From assembly GCF_000424625.1 (NCBI RefSeq), contig NZ_AUKG01000002.1, positions 1,488,001-1,552,000 on the forward strand: 64,000 bases of DNA, written 5' to 3'. Source of the stretch: Conexibacter woesei Iso977N (GTDB lineage Bacteria > Actinomycetota > Thermoleophilia > Solirubrobacterales > Solirubrobacteraceae). A program made the position numbers and the translations under genes. Shown here one piece after another: positions 26,666 to 36,307 of the stretch (positions are counted from its first letter, which is position 1; each line of letters begins with the position of its first letter). The notes beneath the pieces were generated by a model. It had not been told where the DNA came from, searched no databases, and worked only from the letters and a program-made list of their open reading frames with translations.

Positions 26666-27160
26666 ATGCTGATGAACATGCCCTTCCGCTTCGTGCTCCC
26701 CGTCGTGATCGTCTCGCTGCTGCTCGGCGTGGGGACGAGCGTCGTGCACGCGGCGGCGAGCGGCAACGTCATCAACGGCACCAAGAAGGCCGACGTCCTG
26801 AACGGGACCGACGGGGTCGACATCATCAACGGGCGTGCGGGCGACGACCGGATCTTCGGCGGCGGCGGCAACGACCGCCTCAACGGCGGACCGGGCGTCG
26901 ACCTGATCTCCGGCGACGCGGGGGCCGACAGGATCAACGGCGGCCCGGGCGACGACGTGCTGCTCGGCGGCGCGGGCAACGACCGCATCACGGGCGGGGC
27001 GGGCGCCGACCAGATCGAGGGCGGCGCCGGCAATGACATCATCTACGCCCGTGACGGCGAGGTCGACACCATCAGCTGCGGGCCGGGGAGCCGGGACCGC
27101 GTGATCGCCGACACCGACGACAGGGTGTCGCGCAACTGCGAGAGCGTCTCGCGTGGCTGA
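26666..27160 (+). CDS. Small secreted RTX-type protein, first gene of a two-component operon
   Basis: A 164-residue secreted protein: signal peptide about 1-30 (FRFVLPVVIVSLLLGVGTS), then nine or so RTX-like repeats (GGGGNDRLNGGPGVDLI; GGAGNDRITGGAGADQI), then YARDGEVDTISCGPGSRD and a second Cys in RNCESVSRG, the same tail type as the divergent RTX protein. Start could be ATG 26666, 26672 or 26678. Its last 8 bp overlap the response-regulator gene, so it is translationally coupled to the two-component system. It could be the periplasmic partner or main target of that system. Confidence 0.82.
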   Translation: MLMNMPFRFVLPVVIVSLLLGVGTSVVHAAASGNVINGTKKADVLNGTDGVDIINGRAGDDRIFGGGGNDRLNGGPGVDLISGDAGADRINGGPGDDVLLGGAGNDRITGGAGADQIEGGAGNDIIYARDGEVDTISCGPGSRDRVIADTDDRVSRNCESVSRG

Positions 27161-27842
27161 GGCCCCCGCGGGGCCCGTCGTCCTGCTGGTCGACGACGAC
27201 CCCGCGATCCGCCGTGCGGTCGCGGCGGGGCTGGAGCTCGAAGGCTTCTCGGTCGTGCCCGCCTCCGGCGGGCGCGCCGCGTTGGAGGCCGCGACGCGGG
27301 TCAGCCCGGCGGTCATCCTGCTGGACCTCAACATGCCCGACCTCGACGGCCTGGCGGTGCTGGAGCGCCTGCGCGCCGCCGGTGACCAGGTCCCGGTCTG
27401 CGTGCTGAGCGCGCGCGACGAGGTCGACGACCGCGTCGCGGGCCTGCAGGCGGGCGCCGACGACTACGTCGTCAAGCCGTTCGCGTTGGAGGAGGTCGTG
27501 GCGCGGCTGCACGCGCTGCTGCGCCGCCGCCCGGCGGGCGCCGACGAGGCACTGGTCGTCGGCGACATCCGGCTGGACCCGCGTGCGCGCGTGGTCCGGC
27601 GCGGCGAGCGCCGGCTGGACCTCACGCGCCGCGAGTTCGACCTGCTGGCGCTGTTCCTGCGCAACCCGAACGAGATCCTGGACCGCAGGCGCCTGCACGA
27701 GGAGGTCTGGGGCTACACGTTCGACCCGGGCACCAACGTCGCCGACGTGTTCGTCGGCTACGTCCGCCGCAAGCTCGAGCAGGACGGCGAGCCGCGCGTG
27801 CTGCACACGGTGCGCGGCGTGGGCTTCGTCCTGCGGCCCTGA
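27153..27842 (+). CDS. OmpR/PhoB family response regulator
   Basis: A 229-residue regulator. Receiver domain: acidic pocket Asp14-16, phosphorylation Asp58 (VILLDLNMPDLDG), Ser86 and Lys108 (DDYVVKPFA). The winged-helix output domain from about residue 130 has LDLTRREFDLLALFLRNP and VFVGYVRRKLE with the terminal HTVRGVGFVLRP. GTG 27153 overlaps the RTX gene by 8 bp; the kinase gene follows after 15 bp. Family members bind tandem direct repeats spaced about 11 bp, matching the array at 26590-26626. Confidence 0.92.
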   Translation: MAEAPAGPVVLLVDDDPAIRRAVAAGLELEGFSVVPASGGRAALEAATRVSPAVILLDLNMPDLDGLAVLERLRAAGDQVPVCVLSARDEVDDRVAGLQAGADDYVVKPFALEEVVARLHALLRRRPAGADEALVVGDIRLDPRARVVRRGERRLDLTRREFDLLALFLRNPNEILDRRRLHEEVWGYTFDPGTNVADVFVGYVRRKLEQDGEPRVLHTVRGVGFVLRP

Positions 27843-27857
27843 GACGCTTCAGCGCTC

Positions 27858-29210
27858 ATGCTGCGCAGCCTTCGCGGTCGCCTGACGCTCGGCGTGCTCG
27901 CCGTCCTGCTGGTCGTGCTCGGCGCGGCGGGCGCGGTCGGCCTGCACGAGGTCAGCAAGTCCGAGCGCGCGGCGCTCGACGACCGCATGCGCCGGACCGC
28001 GGAGCTGACGCGCCCGGCGGCGATCGCCGACGTCCAGAACGGGCTGCCGCGCAAGGACCCGCGGCTGGACGCGGTGCTGCGCGCGACCGGCAGCTCGGTG
28101 CGGCTGACGCTCGCCAGGGTGCCGCTGATCACCGAGGGCACGCCGCCGCCCGCGCACGACCGGCTGCCCAGGGGCTTCTCGACGTTCCACTCCGGTGGGC
28201 GCGACTACCGCGCCTACGTGACGACGCTGACCGACAGGAACCTCGGGAGCAACGCGCGGCTGGAGGTCGTCTCGGCGCTGCGCGGGACCGAGCAGCGGAT
28301 CGCCGACCTGCGCGACCGCGTGGTCCTGATCGGGCTGGCCGGGATCCTCGTGACGGTCGTGTTGGTGTGGTTGATCGCGTCGGTCGTGCTGCGCCCCCTG
28401 CGGCGGCTGCGCGCGGTGACCGCGTCGATCGCCGAGGACGAGGACCTGACGCAGCGCGTCCCGGACGGGTCGGGGCCGGCCGAGCTGCGCTCGGTCGCGC
28501 GGTCGTTCAACGCGATGCTCGCGCGGCTGGGGCGCAGCGCCGAGGACCGCGAGCGCGCGCTGGCGGCGACGCGCCGCTTCGCCGCCGACGCGGGCCACGA
28601 GCTGCGCACGCCGCTGACGTCGGTGCAGACGACGCTGAGCGCGCTGCGGCGCCATCCGGACCTGGACGCCGCGCGGCGCGGCGAGCTGCTCGACGACGCG
28701 CTCGTCCAGCAGCGGCGGCTGGTCGACCTGCTCGACGGGCTGCAGGCGCTGGCGCGCGGCGACGCGGGGCCGATCGAGCACGCCGAGGTCGATCTGACCG
28801 AGCTGGTCGACGAGGTCGTGATGGTGGCGGCGTCGCGCCATCCGGACGTCGCGCTGTCCGCGGTCCTGCCGGAGGCGCCGGTGGTCCTGGAGGGCTGGGA
28901 GCCCGGGCTGCGGCTGGTCGTCGAGAACCTGGTGAACAACGCGATCCGCCATGGCGCGGGCGGCGCGGTCCGCGTGACGCTCGAGGCCGACGGTCCCGCG
29001 CTGCTGGTCGACGACTCCGGTGCGGGCGTGCCCGAGGCCGACCGCGAGCGCATCTTCGCGCCGTTCGCTCGCGCGACCGGGACCGAGACGCCGGGCTCCG
29101 GGCTGGGCTTGGCGCTCGTCGCCCAGCAGGCCGGCCACCACGGCGCGGCCGTGACGGTCGGCCAGGCGCCGCCGCCGCTGGGCGGCGCGCGCTTCGCCGT
29201 CAGGTTCTAG
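27858..29210 (+). CDS. Sensor histidine kinase
   Basis: A 450-residue membrane kinase partnering the preceding regulator. TM1 about residues 8-30, an extracytoplasmic sensor of about 125 residues, TM2 about 155-177, a HAMP linker, then the H-box DAGHELRTPLT with phospho-acceptor His247. The ATP domain has the N-box NLVNNAIRHG, G1 DDSGAGVPEADRERIF and G2 GSGLGLALV. Several AGG arginine codons lie in the sensor part. The gene overlaps the convergent cyclase gene by 11 bp. The signal is unknown; coupling with a calcium-repeat protein suggests an envelope or ion cue. Confidence 0.92.
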   Translation: MLRSLRGRLTLGVLAVLLVVLGAAGAVGLHEVSKSERAALDDRMRRTAELTRPAAIADVQNGLPRKDPRLDAVLRATGSSVRLTLARVPLITEGTPPPAHDRLPRGFSTFHSGGRDYRAYVTTLTDRNLGSNARLEVVSALRGTEQRIADLRDRVVLIGLAGILVTVVLVWLIASVVLRPLRRLRAVTASIAEDEDLTQRVPDGSGPAELRSVARSFNAMLARLGRSAEDRERALAATRRFAADAGHELRTPLTSVQTTLSALRRHPDLDAARRGELLDDALVQQRRLVDLLDGLQALARGDAGPIEHAEVDLTELVDEVVMVAASRHPDVALSAVLPEAPVVLEGWEPGLRLVVENLVNNAIRHGAGGAVRVTLEADGPALLVDDSGAGVPEADRERIFAPFARATGTETPGSGLGLALVAQQAGHHGAAVTVGQAPPPLGGARFAVRF

Positions 29211-30696
29211 GGGACGCCAGGCGCGTCGGCGTCGCGCGGCCGCGCAGCGTCTCGGTGGCGCCGAGCGCCCAGCGGCCGGCCTCGCCGTCGGCGGAGGCGT
29301 TCAGCGTCGCCTCGGAGGCGAGCACGCGGCCGTCGGTCTGCTTGGCCAGCTCGGTCAGGCGCGAGGCCTCGTTGACCGGGTCGCCGATCACCGTGTACTC
29401 GAAGCGCTCGGCCGCGCCGATGTTGCCGGCGACCGCCGTCCCGGCCGAGACGCCGATCCCGACGTCGCACTGCGGGACCTCGGCGGCGAGGCGGTCGCGG
29501 ATCGTGCGCGCGGCGCGCAGCGCGGCGCCCGCGGCGTCGTCGTGGGGCAGCGGCGCGCCGAAGACGCACAGCGCGGCGTCGCCGACGAACTTGTTGATCG
29601 CGCCGCCCTCGGCGGCGATGACGTCGACGACGACGGCGAAGAACTCGTTGAGCAGCTCGACGACCTCGCCCGGCGGGCGGGCGTGGGCCAGCTCGGTCGA
29701 GCCGACCAGGTCGATGAACAGCACCGCGACCTCGCGCTCCTCGCCGCCCATCGTGATCCCGCGCTCCAGCGCCTGGCGGGCGACCTCCTCACCGACCTGG
29801 CGGCCGAACATGTCGCGCAGCTGCTCGCGCTCCTTGAGGCCCTCGACCATGCGGTTGAAGCCGGCCTGCAGCAGCCCGACCTCGCTGCCGTCGTAGACGT
29901 CCACGTGCGCGTCCTCGCCGCGCTGCACGTTGCGCAGCGCCGAGCGGACGGCGTTGAGCGGGTCGGCGAGCGAGCGCGCGGTCAGCGCCATCACCGCGAC
30001 GCCGACGACGAGCGCGATCCCGCCGAGCAGCAGCGCGGTGACGGCCAGGCGGTGGGCGGAGGCGTCGATCGTGTTCGTCAGCACGCCCGCGCCGACGAGC
30101 ACGAGGCCGAAGACCGGGACGCCCGATCCCAAGATGTAGGTCAACAGGATCCGGGCGGCGATGCCGGGCAGCGACGGGTCGTCCGGGACGTGGTCGGCCA
30201 GCGCGCGGGCTGCGACCGGCCGCAGGACGCGCTGGGCCAGCAGGTAGGCGACCGCGCACGTCGCCACGCCCGCCAACGCCACCGTGATCGCCGTCGTCAG
30301 CGCGAGGTCGTGCGAGTAGTGGCGGTTGAGCAGCGTGAAGATGACCCCGCCCAGCGCCCACAGCGCGCCGTGGACGATGACCTCGCGCGCGGGGGTGAGC
30401 AGGACGACGCGCTGCTCCTCGTCGGTCGGCGGCCGGTCGGCGCGCAGCCACGCCATCACCGGCCGCAGCAGGTAGAGCGCCCACACGATCCCGGCCGGGA
30501 CCGCGAAGACGAGGTAGCCGAGCAGCACCAGCTCGTTGACCCGCTGCACATGCGTCGTGTCCTCGACATGCGGCAACGGCAGCACCCAGCGCATCAGCAC
30601 GAACACGATCGCCGCGCCGATGACGTTGGCCCCGATCATCAGCACCGCATACGGCACCGCCAACCGGCGCTCGAGATCCGACAGTCGGCCGAGCAT
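29200..30696 (-). CDS. Membrane HAMP-class III adenylate/guanylate cyclase
   Basis: About 498 residues: roughly six membrane segments in the first 260, a HAMP domain (ARSLADPLNAVRSALRN), then a class III cyclase domain from about residue 310. Metal Asp lies in VLFIDLVGSTELA, the second metal/substrate region in NKFVGDAALCVFGAP, and the transition-state Asn and Arg in VIGDPVNEASRL. The design matches mycobacterial HAMP-cyclases such as the Rv1318c-Rv1320c group. ATG 30696 is preferred because the earlier ATG at 30744 collides with the divergent hydrolase start. It probably makes cAMP, which fits the CRP-like site at 17522. Confidence 0.87.
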   Translation of the reverse strand: MLGRLSDLERRLAVPYAVLMIGANVIGAAIVFVLMRWVLPLPHVEDTTHVQRVNELVLLGYLVFAVPAGIVWALYLLRPVMAWLRADRPPTDEEQRVVLLTPAREVIVHGALWALGGVIFTLLNRHYSHDLALTTAITVALAGVATCAVAYLLAQRVLRPVAARALADHVPDDPSLPGIAARILLTYILGSGVPVFGLVLVGAGVLTNTIDASAHRLAVTALLLGGIALVVGVAVMALTARSLADPLNAVRSALRNVQRGEDAHVDVYDGSEVGLLQAGFNRMVEGLKEREQLRDMFGRQVGEEVARQALERGITMGGEEREVAVLFIDLVGSTELAHARPPGEVVELLNEFFAVVVDVIAAEGGAINKFVGDAALCVFGAPLPHDDAAGAALRAARTIRDRLAAEVPQCDVGIGVSAGTAVAGNIGAAERFEYTVIGDPVNEASRLTELAKQTDGRVLASEATLNASADGEAGRWALGATETLRGRATPTRLASPRT

Positions 30697-30742
30697 CGTC
30701 GAACCGGAACCTACTTCGTGGCGCGGCCGGTAGTGTCGCGGC

Positions 30743-32488
30743 ATGACGCTTGTCCCACGTCTTGCCCGTCGTGCTGCTCTGACCGTCGCCGCGCTCGCTG
30801 CGCTGGTCCCGGCCACGTCTGCCGCTGCTGATCCCGCGCCGTTCGGTCATGCGTGCGCGCCGCAGAACGGGGTCCGGTTCTGCCCGACGAACGACCTGGC
30901 GTCGCGGCCGCACAGCTTCGATGGCACGCCGCTGGACGTGGACGTCACGCTCCCGCCGACCGGCGACGGGCCGTTCCCGACGATCCTGCTGCTGCATGGG
31001 CTGGGTGGGACGAAGACGTCGTTCGAGACGACGACCGGCAACGAGGACTACAACAACTCGTTCTTCGCGCAGCATGGCTACGCGGTCGTCACGCCGACCG
31101 CGCGCGGGTTCGGCAACTCGTGTGGGACGCCGGCCTCGCGGACGCCGGACTGCGCGACGGGGTGGACCCGCCTGGGCGACATGCGCTACGAGGTCCGGGA
31201 CATCCAGACGCTCGTCGGCCAGCTCGTCGACGAGGGCGTCACCGACCCGCACAGGATCGGCTCGACCGGCATCTCCTACGGCGGCGGGTTCTCCACCATG
31301 TTGGCGTTCCTGAAGGACCGCGTCCGCCTGCCCGACGGCACCTACGCGCCGTGGACGAGCCCGAGGGGCACGCCGATCTCCCTGACCGCCGCGTGGCCGC
31401 GCTGGCTGTGGTCCAACGGCGAGTCGATCTTCACCCGCAACGGCCGCGACCCGTGGTCGCGCACCCCGACCGGCGTCGAGGCGCAGGCCTACGCGGGCGG
31501 CATCTTCGCGGTCGGTCTCAGCGGCTTCACGGCCCCGACCGGCGGCGACCTGTCGACCGACCTCACGAGGTGGAAGGCGCAGCTGGACTCCGGCAGGCTG
31601 GACGCCTCCGTGCAGCCGACGCTCGACAACTCCTACAAGTACCACGGCGTCGCGGGCGTGGCCGGGACGCCGGCGCCGCTGCTGCTGCAGTCCGGCTGGA
31701 CCGACGCGCTGTTCCCGGTCGGCCAGGCGCTCGGCGCCTACGACCACATCCGCTCGCTGTCGAAGGTCGCCCCGGTCGCGCTGCAGCTCGGCGACCTCGG
31801 CCATGACCCCGGCGCCAACCACCCGAAGGACATCCGCGCCTTCGACGCCCAGGGCCTCAACTTCTTCGACGCGTGGCTGAAGGGCGGGACCGCGGGCGAC
31901 AAGCCCAAGCCCGGCGCGGTCACCGCCTACACGACGGTCTGCCCGCGCAACGCACCCGCGGGCGGCGGCCCCTACACGGCCGGCTCCTACGCCGCGCTCG
32001 CACGCTCCTCGCTGACCTTCGCCGGCCCGAGCAAGGCCATGAAGATCACGTCCAAGGGCGGCGACGCCAAGCTCGCCGCGTCGCTGTCGCCGCTGACGCC
32101 GACCGGGACGCACTGCGCGCCGCACGCGCTCGACACCACCAACAAGACCCAGTTCGCCACGGCCGCGCGCGGCCAGACGCTGCTCGGCCAGACCGTCCTG
32201 ACCGGCCGCGTCGCGGTCAGGGGCCGCTACGGCCAGCTCGACGCGCGCCTCTGGGACCTCAACCCCAGGACCGGCAAGGCGCGCCTGATCGACCGCGGTG
32301 CCTACCGGTTGAACGACAACTTCAGGGGCACGTTCCGCTTCACCTTGGACGGCAACGGCTACAAGTTCGCCAAGGGCCACCGGATCGTCGTCGAGCTGCT
32401 CGGCCGCGACGCGCCGACCTACGGCCCGTCGCCGACGGCGTTCTCGGCCACGCTGACCAAGGTGAAGGCCATGCTCCCGTTGCGCTGA
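30743..32488 (+). CDS. Secreted CocE/NonD-type X-prolyl dipeptidyl-peptidase-like hydrolase
   Basis: A 581-residue secreted alpha/beta hydrolase. Signal peptide: LTVAALAALVPATSAAA. The fold is seen in TILLLHGLGGTKTSFE (oxyanion region), the nucleophile elbow GSTGISYGGGF, a likely acid in SGWTDALFPVGQ and His in LGDLGHDPGANH. The C-terminal third is beta-rich, as in the X-Pro dipeptidyl-peptidase C domain (ARLWDLNPRTGKARLI). Probable substrates are peptides or esters outside the cell. It is divergent from the cyclase gene, with 46 bp between starts. AGG arginine codons are frequent. Confidence 0.82.
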   Translation: MTLVPRLARRAALTVAALAALVPATSAAADPAPFGHACAPQNGVRFCPTNDLASRPHSFDGTPLDVDVTLPPTGDGPFPTILLLHGLGGTKTSFETTTGNEDYNNSFFAQHGYAVVTPTARGFGNSCGTPASRTPDCATGWTRLGDMRYEVRDIQTLVGQLVDEGVTDPHRIGSTGISYGGGFSTMLAFLKDRVRLPDGTYAPWTSPRGTPISLTAAWPRWLWSNGESIFTRNGRDPWSRTPTGVEAQAYAGGIFAVGLSGFTAPTGGDLSTDLTRWKAQLDSGRLDASVQPTLDNSYKYHGVAGVAGTPAPLLLQSGWTDALFPVGQALGAYDHIRSLSKVAPVALQLGDLGHDPGANHPKDIRAFDAQGLNFFDAWLKGGTAGDKPKPGAVTAYTTVCPRNAPAGGGPYTAGSYAALARSSLTFAGPSKAMKITSKGGDAKLAASLSPLTPTGTHCAPHALDTTNKTQFATAARGQTLLGQTVLTGRVAVRGRYGQLDARLWDLNPRTGKARLIDRGAYRLNDNFRGTFRFTLDGNGYKFAKGHRIVVELLGRDAPTYGPSPTAFSATLTKVKAMLPLR

Positions 32489-32532
32489 GCGACACCTGCT
32501 ACCTTGTCTCTTGGCCCGATGAGGGCCGATGC

Positions 32533-32550
32533 ATGGGTGACCTGAACTAG
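32533..32550 (+). CDS. Candidate leader peptide MGDLN upstream of the ABC-F gene
   Basis: A five-codon ORF (ATG GGT GAC CTG AAC TAG) with a GAGGG ribosome-binding site 7 nt upstream (32521-32525). Its stop codon overlaps the first base pairs of the outer stem at 32549. An overlapping eight-codon ORF, MRADAWVT, starts at 32519. Short translated leaders are known upstream of ABC-F resistance genes, where ribosome stalling changes mRNA folding. Translation here is inferred. Confidence 0.4.
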   Translation: MGDLN

Positions 32551-32642
32551 ACAGCCGCCACGAAGGACGACCCGAGCGCCTCGCGCCGGGTCGCGCGCGC
32601 TGTCTCCGTAGCTGGATCGTTCAGTCACCTTTCCTCTTAGGA
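32549..32642 (+). promoter_or_regulatory. Structured mRNA leader (candidate attenuator) of the ABC-F gene
   Basis: An outer stem AGACAGC (32549-32555) with GCTGTCT (32599-32605) encloses an inner stem GACCCG (32569-32574) with CGGGTC (32587-32592). Further on, TCCT (32632-32635) can pair with AGGA (32639-32642), part of the AGGAG ribosome-binding site for the ATG at 32650. The layout resembles translational attenuators of antibiotic-inducible genes. Confidence 0.5.
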
Positions 32643-32649
32643 GCATCGC

Positions 32650-34263
<1,614 letters not shown>

Positions 34264-34272
<9 letters not shown>

Positions 34273-34282
34273 GTCTAGACCT
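34264..34282. terminator. Palindromes spanning two convergent stop codons
   Basis: GACCT-gt-AGGTC (34264-34275) and the perfect palindrome AGGTCTAGACCT (34271-34282) overlap and contain the TAG stop at 34270-34272 and the opposite-strand stop at 34275. Stems are short, so termination is uncertain. Confidence 0.3.
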
Positions 34283-34757
34283 GCTCGCCGGAGTCCGGCT
34301 GGTCGGCGTCGGGCAGGTGGCCGATGAAGACCGCGACGCCCGCGTGGTGCAGGACGTGGTTGGAGACCGAGCCGAACGCCGCGGCGATCCGGCCCAGGCC
34401 GCGGGCGCCGAGGACGACCGCGTCGTGGTGGCCGTCCCTGACCTGGGCGACGATCTCGGCGCCGGCGTGGCCGTGGCGGGTGATCGAGTCGACCGGCTGG
34501 TTCTCCGGGATCGCCTCGATCGCCTCGCGCATCGTCTTGTCGGCGGCGTGGTCGGCGTCGCCCTGCAGCGCGACCGGGTCGACGCCGGCGCCGTAGGCCA
34601 GCGCGGCGGACTCGTTGACGTTCGGGACGACGGTCAGGACCCCGAGCCGCGCGTGGTCGCGCTCGGCGATCGCCAGTGCCATCGAGAGCGCGAGGTCGGA
34701 GTGGCGGGACCCGTCGACGGCGACGAGGATGTTCTTGAAAACGGGGCGATCAGGCAT
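34275..34757 (-). CDS. Universal stress protein (UspA family)
   Basis: A 160-residue single-domain UspA protein. N-terminal strand ILVAVDGSRHSDLAL and the ATP-binding loop in VLGARGLGRIAAAFGSVS, which fits G-x2-G-x9-G-S/T, suggest the nucleotide-binding subgroup. The C-terminal tail is acidic. It lies 7 bp downstream of the MFS exporter on the same strand and is likely co-transcribed, placing a stress protein under the same TetR control. Confidence 0.9.
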   Translation of the reverse strand: MPDRPVFKNILVAVDGSRHSDLALSMALAIAERDHARLGVLTVVPNVNESAALAYGAGVDPVALQGDADHAADKTMREAIEAIPENQPVDSITRHGHAGAEIVAQVRDGHHDAVVLGARGLGRIAAAFGSVSNHVLHHAGVAVFIGHLPDADQPDSGEQV

Positions 34758-34764
34758 CTTGGAC

Positions 34765-36243
34765 TCAGTTCTTGATCATGTTGGGGTGGGTCGCCGCCGG
34801 GACGAGCGCCTCGGCGCCATGCCTCGACGGTACCGCGAGGCCGACGACGACTGCGAGACCCATCACCGCGGCGGTGATCCAGAACACGAGCGTGAACGCG
34901 TGCTCGGTCGGGATCGCCGATCCACCGATCGTGTGCGCGGCGAGGACCGACGCGGGGATCGAGGACCCGAACGCGCCGCCGACCGTCCGCATGATCGTGT
35001 TGATCGCGGTCGCCGATCCGGTCTGGTGCTGGGGCACCGCCTCGACGATCAGGTTGGCCAGCGAGGCGAACGCGAGGCCGATCCCGAGGCCCTGGACGAC
35101 GAGCCCGAGCACCACCTCGGCGTGCGTCGAGTGGGCGACGGCGAGCAGGGCGTAGGCCAGCGAGGTCAGCGCGACGCCGAGCAGCGCCGGGACCTTCGCG
35201 CCGTGCGTCGCCGCCAGCCGCGCGGCGACCGGTCCGACGAGGAGCATGGCAAGGGCATTGGGAACGATGTAGAGGCCGGCGGTCAGGACCGAGTCGCCGA
35301 AGCCGTAGCCGGTCGCCGCGGGCATCTCCAGCAGCGCGGGGACCAGGACGATCCCGGCGAACATGCCGAAGCCGACGAACAGCGTCACCGCGTTGGTCGT
35401 CCAGACACCGCGCTGGGCCATGACCTTCATGTCGACCAGCGGGACGCGGGCGCGCAGCTCCTGCGCGACGTAGGTGGCCAGCAGCGCGAGGCCGCCGATG
35501 ACGAAGACGATGTTCTTGGCCGAGCCCCAGCCCCAGGCGTCGGCCTGCGTGATCCCGAGCAGCAGCGCGACCAGGCCCGCCGCGAGCAGCGCGGCGCTGA
35601 GCCAGTTGATCGGCGTCGGGTGCTTGACCGGCGACTCCGGGACGAAGCGCCAGGCGGCGAGCGTCGCGCCGGTGGTCACGACCAGCGGGATCCAGAACAG
35701 CCAGTGGTAGGACAGGTCCTCGACGATCACGCCCGCGACCACGAGGCCGACCGCGCCGCCGATGCCGAGCATCGCGCTCAGCAGCGCGATCGCGCCCGGG
35801 ATCCGGTCGCGCGGCAGCTCGTCGCGGACGATCGCGAACGACAGCGGGAAGACGCCGCCGCCCGCGCCCTGCAGGACGCGCCCGATCAGCATCACGGTCA
35901 GCGAGTCGGCGACCGCCGAGACCAGCGTGCCCAGGGAGAGCAGCGCCAGCGCGACGACGAGCAGCCGGTGCTTGCCGTGGACGTCGCCGAGCTTGCCGAA
36001 GACCGGCGTCAGCACCGACGCGCTGAGCAGGAACGCGGTCAGCACCCACGTGACGTTCGTCGCGCTCGTGTGCAGATCGGCCGCCAGCGTCGGCAGCGCC
36101 GGCGCGACGATCGACTGCAGCACCGAGTACGCCAGCGCGCCGAGCGCGAGCACGGCGAGGACGAGCCCCGGCCGGGCGGAGCCGTCACGCGTCGCGGCTG
36201 CGCGCCTCGCCGCCGAAGCGGAATTGATGGTTCCGGAAGTCAT
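34765..36243 (-). CDS. MFS exporter, DHA2 (14-TMS) type
   Basis: A 492-residue drug:proton antiporter with about 14 hydrophobic segments. Family marks: NVTWVLTAFLLSASVLTPV with FGKLGDVHGKHRLL (motif A), VMLIGRVLQGAGGGVFPLSF (motif B/C region), and GLGIGLAFASLANLIVEAVP. Typical substrates are lipophilic drugs or antibiotics. It is divergent from a TetR gene, and two matching inverted repeats lie at and just inside its start, which suggests TetR repression. A UspA gene follows by 7 bp. Confidence 0.88.
   Translation of the reverse strand: MTSGTINSASAARRAAATRDGSARPGLVLAVLALGALAYSVLQSIVAPALPTLAADLHTSATNVTWVLTAFLLSASVLTPVFGKLGDVHGKHRLLVVALALLSLGTLVSAVADSLTVMLIGRVLQGAGGGVFPLSFAIVRDELPRDRIPGAIALLSAMLGIGGAVGLVVAGVIVEDLSYHWLFWIPLVVTTGATLAAWRFVPESPVKHPTPINWLSAALLAAGLVALLLGITQADAWGWGSAKNIVFVIGGLALLATYVAQELRARVPLVDMKVMAQRGVWTTNAVTLFVGFGMFAGIVLVPALLEMPAATGYGFGDSVLTAGLYIVPNALAMLLVGPVAARLAATHGAKVPALLGVALTSLAYALLAVAHSTHAEVVLGLVVQGLGIGLAFASLANLIVEAVPQHQTGSATAINTIMRTVGGAFGSSIPASVLAAHTIGGSAIPTEHAFTLVFWITAAVMGLAVVVGLAVPSRHGAEALVPAATHPNMIKN
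36217..36237. promoter_or_regulatory. Second TetR operator, inside the start of the MFS gene
   Basis: AGCGGAA-N7-TTCCGGA matches the operator at 36255-36275 in 7 of 7 left-arm bases and TTCCG of the right arm, with the same 7-nt spacer. It covers codons 3-9 of the exporter gene. The centres of the two sites are 38 bp apart. Confidence 0.5.
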
Positions 36244-36254
36244 GCCTCCGTTGT

Positions 36255-36275
36255 AGCGGAACCAGTCATTCCGCT
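36255..36275. promoter_or_regulatory. TetR operator between the exporter and its regulator
   Basis: Perfect 7-bp inverted repeat AGCGGAA (36255-36261) and TTCCGCT (36269-36275) with a 7-nt spacer, in the 64-bp gap between divergent starts 36243 (MFS) and 36308 (TetR). The position is typical of a TetR repressor controlling itself and its exporter. Confidence 0.65.
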
Positions 36276-36307
36276 TGTGATGGCTCGGTCACACTAGGCT
36301 TGCGGTT

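Noticed and set aside
26636-26666. TTG start for the second RTX-like gene
   Set aside because: It would place non-hydrophobic residues before the signal peptide. The ATG cluster at 26666-26678 fits a Sec signal better.
32480-32505. Possible promoter TTGCGC / TACCTT for the ABC-F gene
   Set aside because: Spacing is only 14 bp, so it was not called.
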